Below, piece after piece: positions 16,581 through 24,862 of a stretch of DNA of 64,000 nt (positions within the stretch are counted from its first letter, which is position 1; each line of letters opens with the position of its first letter). Position numbers and translations under genes: made by a program. The stretch is from Streptomyces hundungensis (GTDB lineage Bacteria; Actinomycetota; Actinomycetes; Streptomycetales; Streptomycetaceae), in assembly GCF_003627815.1 (NCBI RefSeq), contig NZ_CP032698.1:4588001-4652000 (forward strand), in the 5' to 3' direction. The notes under the pieces are model-generated. The model searched no databases and was not told the origin of the DNA. It saw nothing but the letters and a program-made list of their open reading frames with translations.

Positions 16581-16676
16581 ACCGGCGGGCGCGGGGCCGG
16601 GGCCACGCCGCGTAGTCCCTGAGGTGGACCCCCCGGAATCCGCATCGCGCCGGACGCCCCGGCCCATCCCGCCGCC

Positions 16677-16682
16677 TACCGT
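16677..16682 (+). promoter_or_regulatory. -10 box TACCGT of the sensor kinase gene, leaderless
   Basis: TACCGT, then 7 nt, then GTG 16690. This spacing is the reason for choosing GTG 16690 over the in-frame GTGs at 16624, 16681 and 16684. Confidence 0.45.
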
Positions 16683-16689
16683 GGTGGAC

Positions 16690-18090
16690 GTGAACGAGAC
16701 GACGACCAGCCCCCGGCAGGGGAGCGGCAGCAGCACAGTGGCGGGCGGCGGCGCCGCCGAACGCACCCCCGAGTTCCGGCTGGCGATGGATGCGTACGGA
16801 GGGCTGTGCAAGGACCTGCTCCATGACGCCTTCGCCTACCGGCCGCTCCCGCCGATGCGGACGGACGGAGTGATCACCCGCCGGCTCCCGGGCCGGATAC
16901 GCGAGGCCGCGGCCTGGACCCCCCACGCGGTGGTCTGCTTCTTCGCCTTCCTCGCGATGCTGTTCGGCTACACCGGCAGCCTGAGCGGAATCGGCGGAGG
17001 CCTGGCCTTCATGCTGAGCGGGCTGTTCGTCGCGGTGCCGGTGATCGTGACGCTGGTGCGCCCCATCGGCGCGTTCTGGCTGTCCTGCGCGGCGATCGTG
17101 ATCACCGGCCTGATGGGCTACCACGGCAGCATGACGCCCTGGACGCCCGGCTCGGTCTTCATGCACCTGACCGTCCTGGTCGTGGTGGCGCTGCGCACCC
17201 GGCCCCGGGTCGCGCTCGGGATGTGGGGCGTCACCTTCGCCCTGGGCGTGATGGTAGGCGTGGTCCGCGGCCGCTCGGACGCGTTCGGTACCGGTGTGCA
17301 GATGGCGATCTTCTACGGGATGGTCCTGCTGGTCATCTCGGTCGTCCACATCCGCAAGGACGCCGAACGCCAGGTCAGCGCGGAGAAGTCGGTGACCGCG
17401 GTCGAACGTGACCGGCGGACGGTCCTGGAGGAGCGCACCAACATCGCCCGCGAGCTGCACGATGTGGTGGCGCACCACATGTCGGTCGTCGCCATCCAGG
17501 CCGAGGCCGCGCCCTACCGCGTGGAGAACCCGCCGCCCGAGCTCGCCCAGGCCTTCGCGACGATCCGCGAGAACGCGGTGTCCGCCCTCACCGAACTGCG
17601 CCGGGTCCTCGGTGTCGTACGCGCCGAGGACTACGAGGCTCCGGACGCCCCCCAGCCCACCCTCGCCGACCTCGACGGCCTCCTCGCGAACGTCCGCGAG
17701 GCCGGGCTGGACGTGGAGAAGGTCGTCACCGGTGCGGTACGGGAACTCCCGCAGGGCGTCGAACTCTCCGCGTACCGGATCATTCAGGAGGCCCTCAGCA
17801 ACACCCTGCGGCACGCGCCCGGGGCGGCGGCGCGGGTGGAGATCGGGTACGTACTGGGCGGGCTCGGCCTGCGTGTGATCAACGGCCGCCCGACCACCGA
17901 GGCGGGGCCCTCGCAGGGGTCCGGGCACGGGATCACGGGCATGGCGGAGCGGGTGGCGATGCTCGGCGGCGCGATGACCGCGGAGCGGACGGCGGAGGGC
18001 GGCTACGAGGTGACGGTCTTCATCCCCGTCGCCCCCGCCGAGCCGGAGTCCACGGTGGACCTGGCCAAGGGAACGGACGAGCGGGCATGA
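16690..18090 (+). CDS. Sensor histidine kinase, NarL/DesK (HisKA_3) type
   Basis: A 466-residue membrane sensor kinase. Six hydrophobic segments span about residues 75-225. The dimerisation/phosphoacceptor helix reads ERTNIARELHDVVAHHMSVVAIQAEAAPYR (phospho-His near residue 256), and the C-terminal ATPase domain has AYRIIQEALSNTLRHAPGA (N-box) and SGHGITGMAERVAMLGG (G-box). It should phosphorylate the response regulator encoded immediately downstream; the signal is unknown because there is no sizable extracellular domain. The ATGA junction with the next gene shows coupling. Confidence 0.9.
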   Translation: MNETTTSPRQGSGSSTVAGGGAAERTPEFRLAMDAYGGLCKDLLHDAFAYRPLPPMRTDGVITRRLPGRIREAAAWTPHAVVCFFAFLAMLFGYTGSLSGIGGGLAFMLSGLFVAVPVIVTLVRPIGAFWLSCAAIVITGLMGYHGSMTPWTPGSVFMHLTVLVVVALRTRPRVALGMWGVTFALGVMVGVVRGRSDAFGTGVQMAIFYGMVLLVISVVHIRKDAERQVSAEKSVTAVERDRRTVLEERTNIARELHDVVAHHMSVVAIQAEAAPYRVENPPPELAQAFATIRENAVSALTELRRVLGVVRAEDYEAPDAPQPTLADLDGLLANVREAGLDVEKVVTGAVRELPQGVELSAYRIIQEALSNTLRHAPGAAARVEIGYVLGGLGLRVINGRPTTEAGPSQGSGHGITGMAERVAMLGGAMTAERTAEGGYEVTVFIPVAPAEPESTVDLAKGTDERA

Positions 18091-18752
18091 CCATCAGGGT
18101 TTTGATCGTCGACGACCAGATGATGGTGCGCGAGGGCTTCTCCGTACTGCTCGGCGCGCAACCGGACATCGAGGTCGTCGGCGAGGCGGTCGACGGACGC
18201 GAGGCGGTCGCCCAGGTGCGGGCGCTGCGGCCCGACGTGGTCCTCATGGACATCCGGATGCCCGGCATGAACGGCATCGAGGCGACGCGGGAGATCGTGG
18301 CGTCGGACGACTCCTCGAAGGTGCTCGTCCTGACCACCTTCGACCTCGACGAGTACGTCTACCAGGCGCTGCGGGCGGGCGCGTCCGGCTTCCTCCTCAA
18401 GGACGCCTCGGCGCGTCAACTCGCGGACGGGGTACGGGTGGTGGCGTCCGGGGAGGCACTGCTCGCCCCCTCGGTGACCCGGCGTCTGATCAACGAGTTC
18501 GCCCGGGTCGTGCCGGTGGCTCGCGGCGGGTCCTCGCCCACCGGCCAGGTCGAGGAGCTGACCGACCGCGAGACGGAGGTCCTCGTCCTGATCGCCCAGG
18601 GCCTCTCGAACCAGGAGATCGCGGATCGGCTGGTGGTGGCGGAGTCGACGATCAAGACGCATGTGAGCCGGGTGTTGGTGAAGCTGGGGTTGCGGGACCG
18701 TACGCAGGCGGCGGTATACGCCTACGAAACCCGCCTAGTAACCCCGTCCTAG
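18087..18752 (+). CDS. LuxR/NarL-family response regulator
   Basis: A 221-residue response regulator. The receiver domain (1-120) shows VLIVDDQMMVREG, the phosphoacceptor Asp in PDVVLMDIRMPG near residue 54, and the conserved Lys in FLLKDA near 104. The C-terminal LuxR helix-turn-helix is ELTDRETEVLVLIAQGLSNQEIADRL. The start overlaps the kinase stop (ATGA), so the two form one operon and a cognate pair. Targets are not evident locally; the P450 downstream is separated by repeat array D. Confidence 0.93.
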   Translation: MTIRVLIVDDQMMVREGFSVLLGAQPDIEVVGEAVDGREAVAQVRALRPDVVLMDIRMPGMNGIEATREIVASDDSSKVLVLTTFDLDEYVYQALRAGASGFLLKDASARQLADGVRVVASGEALLAPSVTRRLINEFARVVPVARGGSSPTGQVEELTDRETEVLVLIAQGLSNQEIADRLVVAESTIKTHVSRVLVKLGLRDRTQAAVYAYETRLVTPS

Positions 18753-18830
18753 CCCCCACCCCCTGAGCTCCGCCCCAGCCCCCTTGCCCACCCACCCACC
18801 CGCCCGTGACGGGGGTTGAAGGGTTCGGCC

Positions 18831-19237
18831 CCTGGGGCTCCGCCCCAGACCCCTGCGGGGGCTCCGCCCCCTGCACCCCCGTATCGCGCCTGAACGGCGC
18901 TCGTCCTCAATCTCCCCCAAGGCCTTAAGGGCCAGGGGGGACCCCCATGACAGGCTGAGGTGGCCCGTGCGGGCCCGTACCGAGCATTTAAGGGGCGCGG
19001 GGAACTGCGCGACCAGCCACGCACGGCCCGCAGTCGAAAGGGGGTTTTGGGGGCGCGGGGAACTGCGCGAGAAGCGAGCACGGTCCGCACATGACCGAGG
19101 GTTTTGGGGGCGCGGGGAACTGCGCGGCAATCGAGCACGGCCCGCAGGCCGAAGGGGGTTAGGGGCGCGGGGAACTGCGCGAGCAGCCGCGCGCGGCTCG
19201 CAGGCCGGAGGGGGGTTAGGGGCGCGGGGAACTGCGC
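18831..19237 (-). repeat. Modular intergenic repeat array D (long tail plus five cores)
   Basis: Reverse orientation: tail (18831-18990, long variant), then five cores at 18991, 19049, 19106, 19161 and 19218 (period 55-58). The last core ends 12 bp before the P450 start codon, so the array must contain or replace that gene's promoter. Confidence 0.87.
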
Positions 19238-19249
19238 AAAGGTCAAGCC

Positions 19250-20476
19250 ATGACGACCCGCAACCCCTTCGCCCCGGGCAACCCCGACTTCGTCGCCAAC
19301 CCCTACCCCGCGTACGCGGAACTGAGAGCAACCGCCCGAGCCCACCACTACGCCCCCACCAACCAATGGCTGATCCCCCACCACGCCGACATCCGCACCC
19401 TCCTGAAGGACCGCCGCCTGGGCCGGAGTTATCGACACCGGTTCACCCACGAGGAGTTCGGCCGCACCTCACCCCCCGCCGCGCACGAGCCCTTCCACAC
19501 CCTCAACGACCACGGCATGCTCGACCTGGAACCCCCGGACCACACCCGCATCCGCCGCCTCGTCTCGCAGGCGTTCACCCCGCGGACCGTGGAGCGGCTC
19601 GCTCCGACCGTGCGGCGGCTCGCCGGGCGCCTCGTGGACGACTTCCGCGCGGCCGGCGGTGGCGATCTCGTCGCCGAGGTCGCCGAGCCGCTCCCCGTCG
19701 CGGTCATCGCCGAGATGCTCGGCATCCCCGACGTGGACCGCCCCCTCCTGCGCCCCTGGTCGGCTGCGATCTGCGGCATGTACGAGCTCAACCCCGACGA
19801 GGACACCGCCGCCCGCGCGGTCCTCGCCTCGCGCGAATTCAGCGCGTACTTGCGGGAGTTGATCGGGGCGCGGCGCAAGAACCCGGGCGGGGACCTGATC
19901 TCCGCGCTCATCGCGGCGTACGACGACGAGAGCGAAGGGGGGAGCCGGCTCACCGAGCAGGAGATGGTCTCCACCTGTGTCCTGCTCCTCAACGCCGGCC
20001 ACGAGGCCACCGTCAACACCACCGCCAACGGGTGGTGGGCGCTGCTGCGCAACCCCGAGCAGCTCGCCGCGCTCAGGGCCGCGCCCGACGCGCTGTTGCC
20101 CACCGCGATCGAGGAGTTGATGCGGTACGACACGCCGCTCCAGCTCTTCGAACGCTGGGTGCTCGAAGACATCGAGTTCGCCGGGCAGATGCTGAGGCGA
20201 GGGAGCGAGGTGGCCCTGTTGTTCGGCTCGGCCAACCGCGACCCGGCGCGGTTCGCCGACCCCGACACGCTGGATCTCACCCGTGCCGACAACCCGCACG
20301 TCTCCTTCGGTGCGGGCATCCACTACTGCCTGGGCGCGCCGCTGGCCCGGCTCGAACTGCACGCGTCGTTCAGCGAGTTGCTGAAGAAGGCGCCCCGGAT
20401 GCGGTTGGCGGCCGAGCCGGAGTGGGGACCGGGGTTCGTGATCCGAGGCCTCAAGGAACTCCGCGTGCAATGCTGA
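19250..20476 (+). CDS. Cytochrome P450 (CYP107-like)
   Basis: A 408-residue bacterial P450. Visible marks: LLLNAGHEATVNTTANGWW (I-helix oxygen-activation motif A-G-H-E-A-T) near residue 246, EELMRYD (ExxR region) near 289, and the heme loop VSFGAGIHYCLGAPLARLEL near 350-369 with the thiolate Cys. Overall similarity is to the CYP107 group, which oxidises macrolides and other polyketides; from memory the syntenic S. coelicolor gene is CYP107U1. No ferredoxin gene is adjacent. Putative ribosome site AAAGG lies 10 nt upstream of the ATG, abutting the last repeat core. Substrate unknown. Confidence 0.9.
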   Translation: MTTRNPFAPGNPDFVANPYPAYAELRATARAHHYAPTNQWLIPHHADIRTLLKDRRLGRSYRHRFTHEEFGRTSPPAAHEPFHTLNDHGMLDLEPPDHTRIRRLVSQAFTPRTVERLAPTVRRLAGRLVDDFRAAGGGDLVAEVAEPLPVAVIAEMLGIPDVDRPLLRPWSAAICGMYELNPDEDTAARAVLASREFSAYLRELIGARRKNPGGDLISALIAAYDDESEGGSRLTEQEMVSTCVLLLNAGHEATVNTTANGWWALLRNPEQLAALRAAPDALLPTAIEELMRYDTPLQLFERWVLEDIEFAGQMLRRGSEVALLFGSANRDPARFADPDTLDLTRADNPHVSFGAGIHYCLGAPLARLELHASFSELLKKAPRMRLAAEPEWGPGFVIRGLKELRVQC

Positions 20477-20494
20477 CCCCCAGGACCCCGACCC

Positions 20495-20708
20495 GCGCAG
20501 TTCCCCGCGCCCCCAAAAACCCGTCTTCGTCCGCGGACCGTGCGTGGCTGGTCGCGCAGTTCCCCGCGCCCCTTAAATGCTCGGTACGGGCCCGCACAGG
20601 CCACCTCAGCCCGTCATGGGGGTCCCCCCTGGCCCTTAAGGCCTTGGGGAGATTGAGGACGAGCGGCCTTCAGGCGCGATACGGGGTCCGGGGCGGAGCC
20701 CCAGGGGT
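20495..20708 (+). repeat. Modular intergenic repeat array E (two cores plus long tail)
   Basis: Cores at 20495 and 20554 with linkers, then a long-variant tail to about 20708. The tail overlaps the 3' end of the convergent minus-strand gene and contains its stop codon. Confidence 0.85.
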
Positions 20709-21509
20709 GGGGAGGACCAGTTGCCACGCCTCGGCGGCCGCCACCCACGTCCGCGTACGAACCGGCCCCCCCACCACCGCATCCGCCCGATACCGAAACC
20801 CCCCCACCGGCCCGGAAACCGTCACCGCCCGGGCCGCCGCCCGCACCCGCTCACCCGTCCGCCCGTACACCACCACCTGCGCGAGCCCGTCGCCCGACGC
20901 CACCGACACCCCGGCCACCGGCAGGTCGAGGTCGCTCAGGAGCACCCCGTCCGCCTCCACCCGCAGCCGGTGCGCCATGGCCGCCGCGACCGGGGCCGGG
21001 GCCCGCACCAGGGTGCGGACGAGGGAGCGGGCCGCGCCCCACACCGTGGGTGGCGCGGACGGCACCCGGACCGGGCTCAGGGCGGGAATGCGCAGCGCGC
21101 CGAGGACCACCTGGTCGCAGTCGTCGACCAGGAGGTCGAGTGGCTGCGCCACACCGTCCAGGGCGACCCGCGCGGCCGCCACCGCGCCCATCGGCACGCC
21201 GAGCGCCCGGGCCAGCTCCAGGGAGTCGGCCGGGCCCACCGGGACCATGGCCAGCGCCCCCCGGTCGAGCTCACGCTTCTTGTGGAGCAGCGTCACCGTG
21301 CGTAGCAGGGTGTGGTCGTCGCCGACCACCACGGTGCGCCGGCCGCCCCGGCGGGCCAGTGCCCCGGCAAAGTCCTGCGGGTCTTGTGGCCAGCAGATTT
21401 TCGCCTGTGCTCCCGCACACAACACATCTTTCGCGATCCGTACGGACTCGCCGTCAATCCGGCGGGCGACCGGGTCGATGAGCACGACGAGCTGGTGCGC
21501 AGCCGACAC
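20670..21509 (-). CDS. Diacylglycerol kinase-like (lipid kinase fold) protein
   Basis: A 279-residue protein resembling the diacylglycerol kinase/sphingosine kinase catalytic fold: HQLVVLIDPVARRIDGE at the start, RTVVVGDDHTLLRTVTLLHKKRELDRGALAMVPVGPADSLELARALGVP (counterpart of the GGDGT...NDLAR nucleotide region), then a beta-rich C-terminal domain. The usual GGDGT motif is VGDDHT here and the usual GTGND is VGPADS, so it may be catalytically altered or inactive. GTG 21509 is chosen because GAGGAAGGA lies 4-5 nt upstream; a TTG at 21542 would add 11 residues. About the last 12 codons and the stop come from repeat array E. Confidence 0.6.
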   Translation of the reverse strand: MSAAHQLVVLIDPVARRIDGESVRIAKDVLCAGAQAKICWPQDPQDFAGALARRGGRRTVVVGDDHTLLRTVTLLHKKRELDRGALAMVPVGPADSLELARALGVPMGAVAAARVALDGVAQPLDLLVDDCDQVVLGALRIPALSPVRVPSAPPTVWGAARSLVRTLVRAPAPVAAAMAHRLRVEADGVLLSDLDLPVAGVSVASGDGLAQVVVYGRTGERVRAAARAVTVSGPVGGFRYRADAVVGGPVRTRTWVAAAEAWQLVLPTPGAPPRTPYRA

Positions 21510-21543
21510 CTCGGTCCTTCCTCGGGTAGCATCTTTGTGCAAG

Positions 21544-21571
21544 AGCCCCTTGCGCTATTGCGCCAGGGGCT
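21544..21571 (+). promoter_or_regulatory. Strong hairpin in the purA upstream region
   Basis: AGCCCCT (21544-21550) and AGGGGCT (21565-21571) plus an inner GCGC/GCGC pair around a TATT loop give a near-perfect 12-bp stem. It lies between the divergent lipid-kinase-like gene and purA, about 115 bp before the purA start. Confidence 0.5.
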
Positions 21572-21685
21572 TCGTCTATTCCGGGGCAGCGGTTCTACGG
21601 TTCAGGCCCATGGCGTACGCATCCACCTATGGAGCGCGTACGCCCCTGACCTTGGACATGCCCCGCCCGGAAGGGGTGTACGCCT

Positions 21686-22969
21686 GTGCCCGCACTTGTG
21701 CTGCTCGGTGCTCAGTGGGGTGACGAGGGCAAGGGAAAGGCCACCGACCTCCTCGGTGGATCCGTTGACTATGTGGTGCGCTACCAGGGCGGCAACAATG
21801 CCGGCCACACGGTTGTCGTAGGCGACCAGAAGTACGCGCTGCATCTTCTCCCTTCCGGGATCCTCTCGCCGGGGTGCACCCCGGTGATCGGTAACGGAGT
21901 CGTCGTCGACCCGGCGGTCCTGCTCTCCGAGCTGAGCGGGCTGAACGAGCGCGGCGTGGACACGTCCAAGCTCCTGATCAGCGGCAATGCTCACCTGATC
22001 ACGCCGTACAACGTCACGCTCGACAAGGTCTCCGAGCGCTTCCTCGGCAAGCGGAAGATCGGCACCACCGGTCGCGGCATCGGCCCGACCTACGCCGACA
22101 AGATCAACCGCGTCGGCATCCGCGTCCAGGACCTCTACGACGAGTCGATCCTGGAGCAGAAGGTCGAGGCGGCCCTTGAGGGCAAGAACCAGCTGCTCGC
22201 CAAGGTCTACAACCGCCGCGCGATCGAGGTCGGCAAGATCGTCGAGGAGATGCTCCAGTACGCGGAGAAGCTCCGGCCGTTCGTCGCCGACACCACGCTG
22301 ATCCTGAACCAAGCGCTCGACGACGACAAGGTCGTGCTCTTCGAGGGCGGCCAGGGCACCCTGCTCGACGTCGACCACGGCACGTACCCCTTCGTCACGT
22401 CCTCGAACCCGACGGCGGGCGGCGCCTGCACGGGTGCCGGAGTCGGCCCGACGAAGATCAGCCGCGTCATCGGCATCCTCAAGGCGTACACGACCCGGGT
22501 CGGCGCCGGCCCGTTCCCGACCGAGCTCTTCGACGAGGACGGCGAGGCGCTGCGCCGCATCGGTGGCGAGCGCGGTGTCACCACCGGCCGTGACCGTCGC
22601 TGCGGCTGGTTCGACGCGCCGATCGCCCGGTACGCGACGCGCGTCAACGGTCTCACCGACTTCTTCCTCACCAAGCTGGACGTGCTGACCGGCTGGGAGG
22701 AGATCCCGGTGTGTGTCGCGTACGAGATCGACGGCAAGCGCGTCGAGGAACTCCCGTACTCCCAGACCGACTTCCACCACGCGAAGCCGATCTACGAGAA
22801 GCTGCCGGGATGGTCCGAGGACATCACCAAGGCCAAGACCTTCGACGAGCTGCCGAAGAACGCGAAGGCGTATGTGAAGGCCCTTGAGGAGATGTCGGGC
22901 GCGCCGATCTCCGCGATCGGCGTCGGCCCCGGCCGCACCGAGACGATCGAGATCAACTCCTTCCTCTAG
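21686..22969 (+). CDS. purA: Adenylosuccinate synthetase
   Basis: A 427-residue housekeeping enzyme of standard length that joins IMP and aspartate with GTP to give adenylosuccinate, the first committed step to AMP. The N-terminal [21 protein letters not shown] carries the GDEGKGK P-loop. GGNNAGHTV near residue 37, [14 protein letters not shown] near 127-140, [25 protein letters not shown] near 218-242 and [12 protein letters not shown] near 296 are the active-site loops. The GTG start has GGAAGGGG about 10 nt upstream. The original terminator directly downstream is split by an IS element. Confidence 0.96.
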   Translation: MPALVLLGAQWGDEGKGKATDLLGGSVDYVVRYQGGNNAGHTVVVGDQKYALHLLPSGILSPGCTPVIGNGVVVDPAVLLSELSGLNERGVDTSKLLISGNAHLITPYNVTLDKVSERFLGKRKIGTTGRGIGPTYADKINRVGIRVQDLYDESILEQKVEAALEGKNQLLAKVYNRRAIEVGKIVEEMLQYAEKLRPFVADTTLILNQALDDDKVVLFEGGQGTLLDVDHGTYPFVTSSNPTAGGACTGAGVGPTKISRVIGILKAYTTRVGAGPFPTELFDEDGEALRRIGGERGVTTGRDRRCGWFDAPIARYATRVNGLTDFFLTKLDVLTGWEEIPVCVAYEIDGKRVEELPYSQTDFHHAKPIYEKLPGWSEDITKAKTFDELPKNAKAYVKALEEMSGAPISAIGVGPGRTETIEINSFL

Positions 22970-23000
22970 GCGTTCCCGAGGTAGGTGTGTGTGCCTGAGG

Positions 23001-23011
23001 GCCCCCGGTGA
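23001..23011 (+). terminator. Left half of the purA terminator, interrupted by the IS
   Basis: GCCCCCGGTGA here pairs with TCGCCGGGGGC at 24822-24832 once the IS and one copy of the 8-bp target repeat are removed, giving a palindrome typical of a terminator. The two arms are now 1.8 kb apart. Confidence 0.7.
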
Positions 23012-23051
23012 CCACTTGGTGACGCTGTTGGTTAATTCGGGGGTTCGCGTG

Positions 23052-23094
23052 ACGTCGGCCTTCAAGACCCGGTTGTGGTCTTGAAGGCCGACGT
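23052..23094 (+). promoter_or_regulatory. 18-bp perfect hairpin at the left end of the IS
   Basis: ACGTCGGCCTTCAAGACC (23052-23069) pairs perfectly with 23077-23094 across a 7-nt loop. It ends 6 bp before the transposase start and would fold in any transcript entering from purA, probably terminating it or hiding the transposase start. Confidence 0.7.
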
Positions 23095-23100
23095 TGTTGT

Positions 23101-24783
23101 GTGGGGTGGATGTCGATGTCGATGCAGCCGATGGAGTCGGGGGAGATTCCGGCGGAAACGGTGCGGGTGGCGTGGGCCGCGTTCCCGAAGGGGAGTTTGG
23201 CGATCCGGGTCCGGGACGAGCTGGGGCCGCTGTTTCGTGACGAGGAGTTCGCGGATCTGTTCCCTGCGCGGGGGAAGCCCGCCTGGTCACCAGGCCGGTT
23301 GGCGCTCGTGCTGGTGTTGCAGTTCGTGGAGGGACTCACCGACCGGCAGGCAGCGGAGGCGGTGAGGGCGCGGATCGACTTCAAGTACGCGCTCGCGCTG
23401 GAACTGAGCGATCCTGGGTTCGACTTCTCGGTACTGTCGGAGTTCCGGGACCGCCTGGTGAAAGCGGAGGCCGGGCGGCGGGTACTGGATAGCATCCTGG
23501 CCGCGGCCGGGGAAAGCGGGCTGCTGAAGACCGCCGGCCGGGCACGGACCGACTCCACCCATGTGCAGTCCGCGGCCCGTCAGCTGTGCTGGCTGGAGCA
23601 GGTCGCCGAGACCCTGCGGGCGGCGCTCAACGAGATTGCCCAGGCCGCCCCCGACTGGCTGCTGACCGTGGCGGAACCGGACTGGTTCAAGCACTACGCC
23701 ACCAGGGCCGAGGACTCCCGTTTCCCCAAGTCCCGCGCCAAACGAGACGAGCTGGGCCTGCGAATCGGGCGGGACGGGACACGACTGCTCGAAGCCGTCT
23801 TCTCACCCGGGGCACCCGGAGAGCCGCGCGCGCTGGAGCAGGTGGAAACCCTGCGCCAGGTCTGGGTCCAGCACTTCCAGCAGGTGGAGGGCGAGGTGAG
23901 GCGGCGGGACCCAAAAGACCGGCCGCCGGGCGCGACACGCCTGGTCACGCCCTATGACACCGAAGCACGCGGCAGCGTCAAACGCGACACCATGTGGGAC
24001 GGATACAAGGTCCACCTCACCGAGACCTGCGAGCCGGACATCCCGAACCTGATCACGAACGTGGCCACCACCGTGGCGACGGTTCCCGACATCTCGATGA
24101 CCGATATCGTGCACGCCCAGTTCGCCCAGGACGGGCGCCTGCCCGGCGAGCATCTGGTCGACGCCGGATACGTCGACGCACATCTGCTCGTGCAGGCCCG
24201 CCGCGAGTACGGCATCACGCTCACCGGGCCGGTCGCTGGCGTCGTCAGCCACCAGACCACCGCGAACAGCGGCTTCACCGGCGACGACTTCACCATCGAC
24301 TGGGACCACGAGCAGGTCACCTGCCCCGGCGGGGAGACCACCACCCGCTGGAATCCCGACCGCTCGCCCGAAGGCACCCCCGTGATCCGGGTCCGTTTCA
24401 ACGGCGGCCAGTGCCGTCCCTGCCCGGTCCGTGAGCAGTGCACCACCTCCAGCGCCGGCCGCCGCCTGACCCTGCGGCCCCGCGAAGAACACCAAGCGCT
24501 CCGCCAGGCCCGCGCCGAGCAGGACACCGACACCTGGAAGGACCGCTACAAGACCCGCGCCGGAGTCGAGGGCACCATCTCCCAGGCCGTCCAGCGCTGC
24601 GGCCTGCGCAGATCCCGCTACCGCGGCCTCGCGAAAACCAGCCTCCAGCACCAGCTCACCGGCGCCGCGATCAACCTCGCCCGCATCGACGCCCACCTCA
24701 CCGACACACCCCGGGCCCGCACCCGCACCAGCTACTTCGCAGCACTTCGCCCCGCCGAGCTCATGCTCGGCGGGGCGAAGTAG
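23101..24783 (+). CDS. IS1182 family transposase
   Basis: A 560-residue DDE transposase. The N-terminal helical region (PAWSPGRLALVLVLQFVEGLTDRQAAEAVRARIDFKYALALELSDPGFDFSVLSEFRDRL, residues about 60-118) is the DUF772-type domain of this family. TDSTHVQSAARQ near residue 151 holds the first catalytic Asp, EHLVDAGYVD near 350 the second, and KTRAGVEGTISQAVQRCGLRRSRYRG near 484-508 the catalytic Glu. A CRPCPVREQC zinc-like cluster sits between. Start is GTG 23101; ATGs at 23110, 23116 and 23122 are alternatives. Confidence 0.9.
   Translation: MGWMSMSMQPMESGEIPAETVRVAWAAFPKGSLAIRVRDELGPLFRDEEFADLFPARGKPAWSPGRLALVLVLQFVEGLTDRQAAEAVRARIDFKYALALELSDPGFDFSVLSEFRDRLVKAEAGRRVLDSILAAAGESGLLKTAGRARTDSTHVQSAARQLCWLEQVAETLRAALNEIAQAAPDWLLTVAEPDWFKHYATRAEDSRFPKSRAKRDELGLRIGRDGTRLLEAVFSPGAPGEPRALEQVETLRQVWVQHFQQVEGEVRRRDPKDRPPGATRLVTPYDTEARGSVKRDTMWDGYKVHLTETCEPDIPNLITNVATTVATVPDISMTDIVHAQFAQDGRLPGEHLVDAGYVDAHLLVQARREYGITLTGPVAGVVSHQTTANSGFTGDDFTIDWDHEQVTCPGGETTTRWNPDRSPEGTPVIRVRFNGGQCRPCPVREQCTTSSAGRRLTLRPREEHQALRQARAEQDTDTWKDRYKTRAGVEGTISQAVQRCGLRRSRYRGLAKTSLQHQLTGAAINLARIDAHLTDTPRARTRTSYFAALRPAELMLGGAK
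24745..24780 (+). terminator. 16-bp hairpin overlapping the transposase 3' end
   Basis: CTTCGCCCCGCCGAGC (24745-24760) pairs perfectly with 24765-24780 around a TCAT loop, within the last codons of the transposase gene. Likely terminator of the IS. Confidence 0.7.
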
Positions 24784-24862
24784 GACCAACCCCCGAATTA
24801 ACCAACAGCGTCACCACTTGGTCGCCGGGGGCCCCTCGCGTGGCGGGGACCCGTCGGGGCGT

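Larger units (their letters stand above)
23020..24813 (+). mobile_element. Insertion sequence, IS1182 family, intact
   Basis: 1794 bp bounded by perfect 26-bp terminal inverted repeats (23020-23045 and 24788-24813, starting TGACGCTGTTGGTTAATTCG), flanked by an 8-bp direct repeat, with one full-length transposase gene. Two strong internal hairpins guard its ends. The perfect ends, intact ORF and clean target repeat suggest recent insertion. It lies in the loop of the purA terminator. Confidence 0.93.
23012..24821. repeat. Target-site duplication CCACTTGG flanking the IS
   Basis: CCACTTGG occurs at 23012-23019 and again at 24814-24821, exactly outside the terminal inverted repeats. An alternative reading is a 29-bp inverted repeat with a 2-bp CT duplication, because the bases next to the junction are self-complementary. 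Confidence 0.75.

Noticed and set aside
8504..20476. Biosynthetic gene cluster linking the MFS exporter, kynurenine genes and P450
   Set aside because: Tempting because kynurenine feeds some antibiotics, but no synthetase, polyketide synthase or tailoring genes lie between, and the order matches the conserved streptomycete core.
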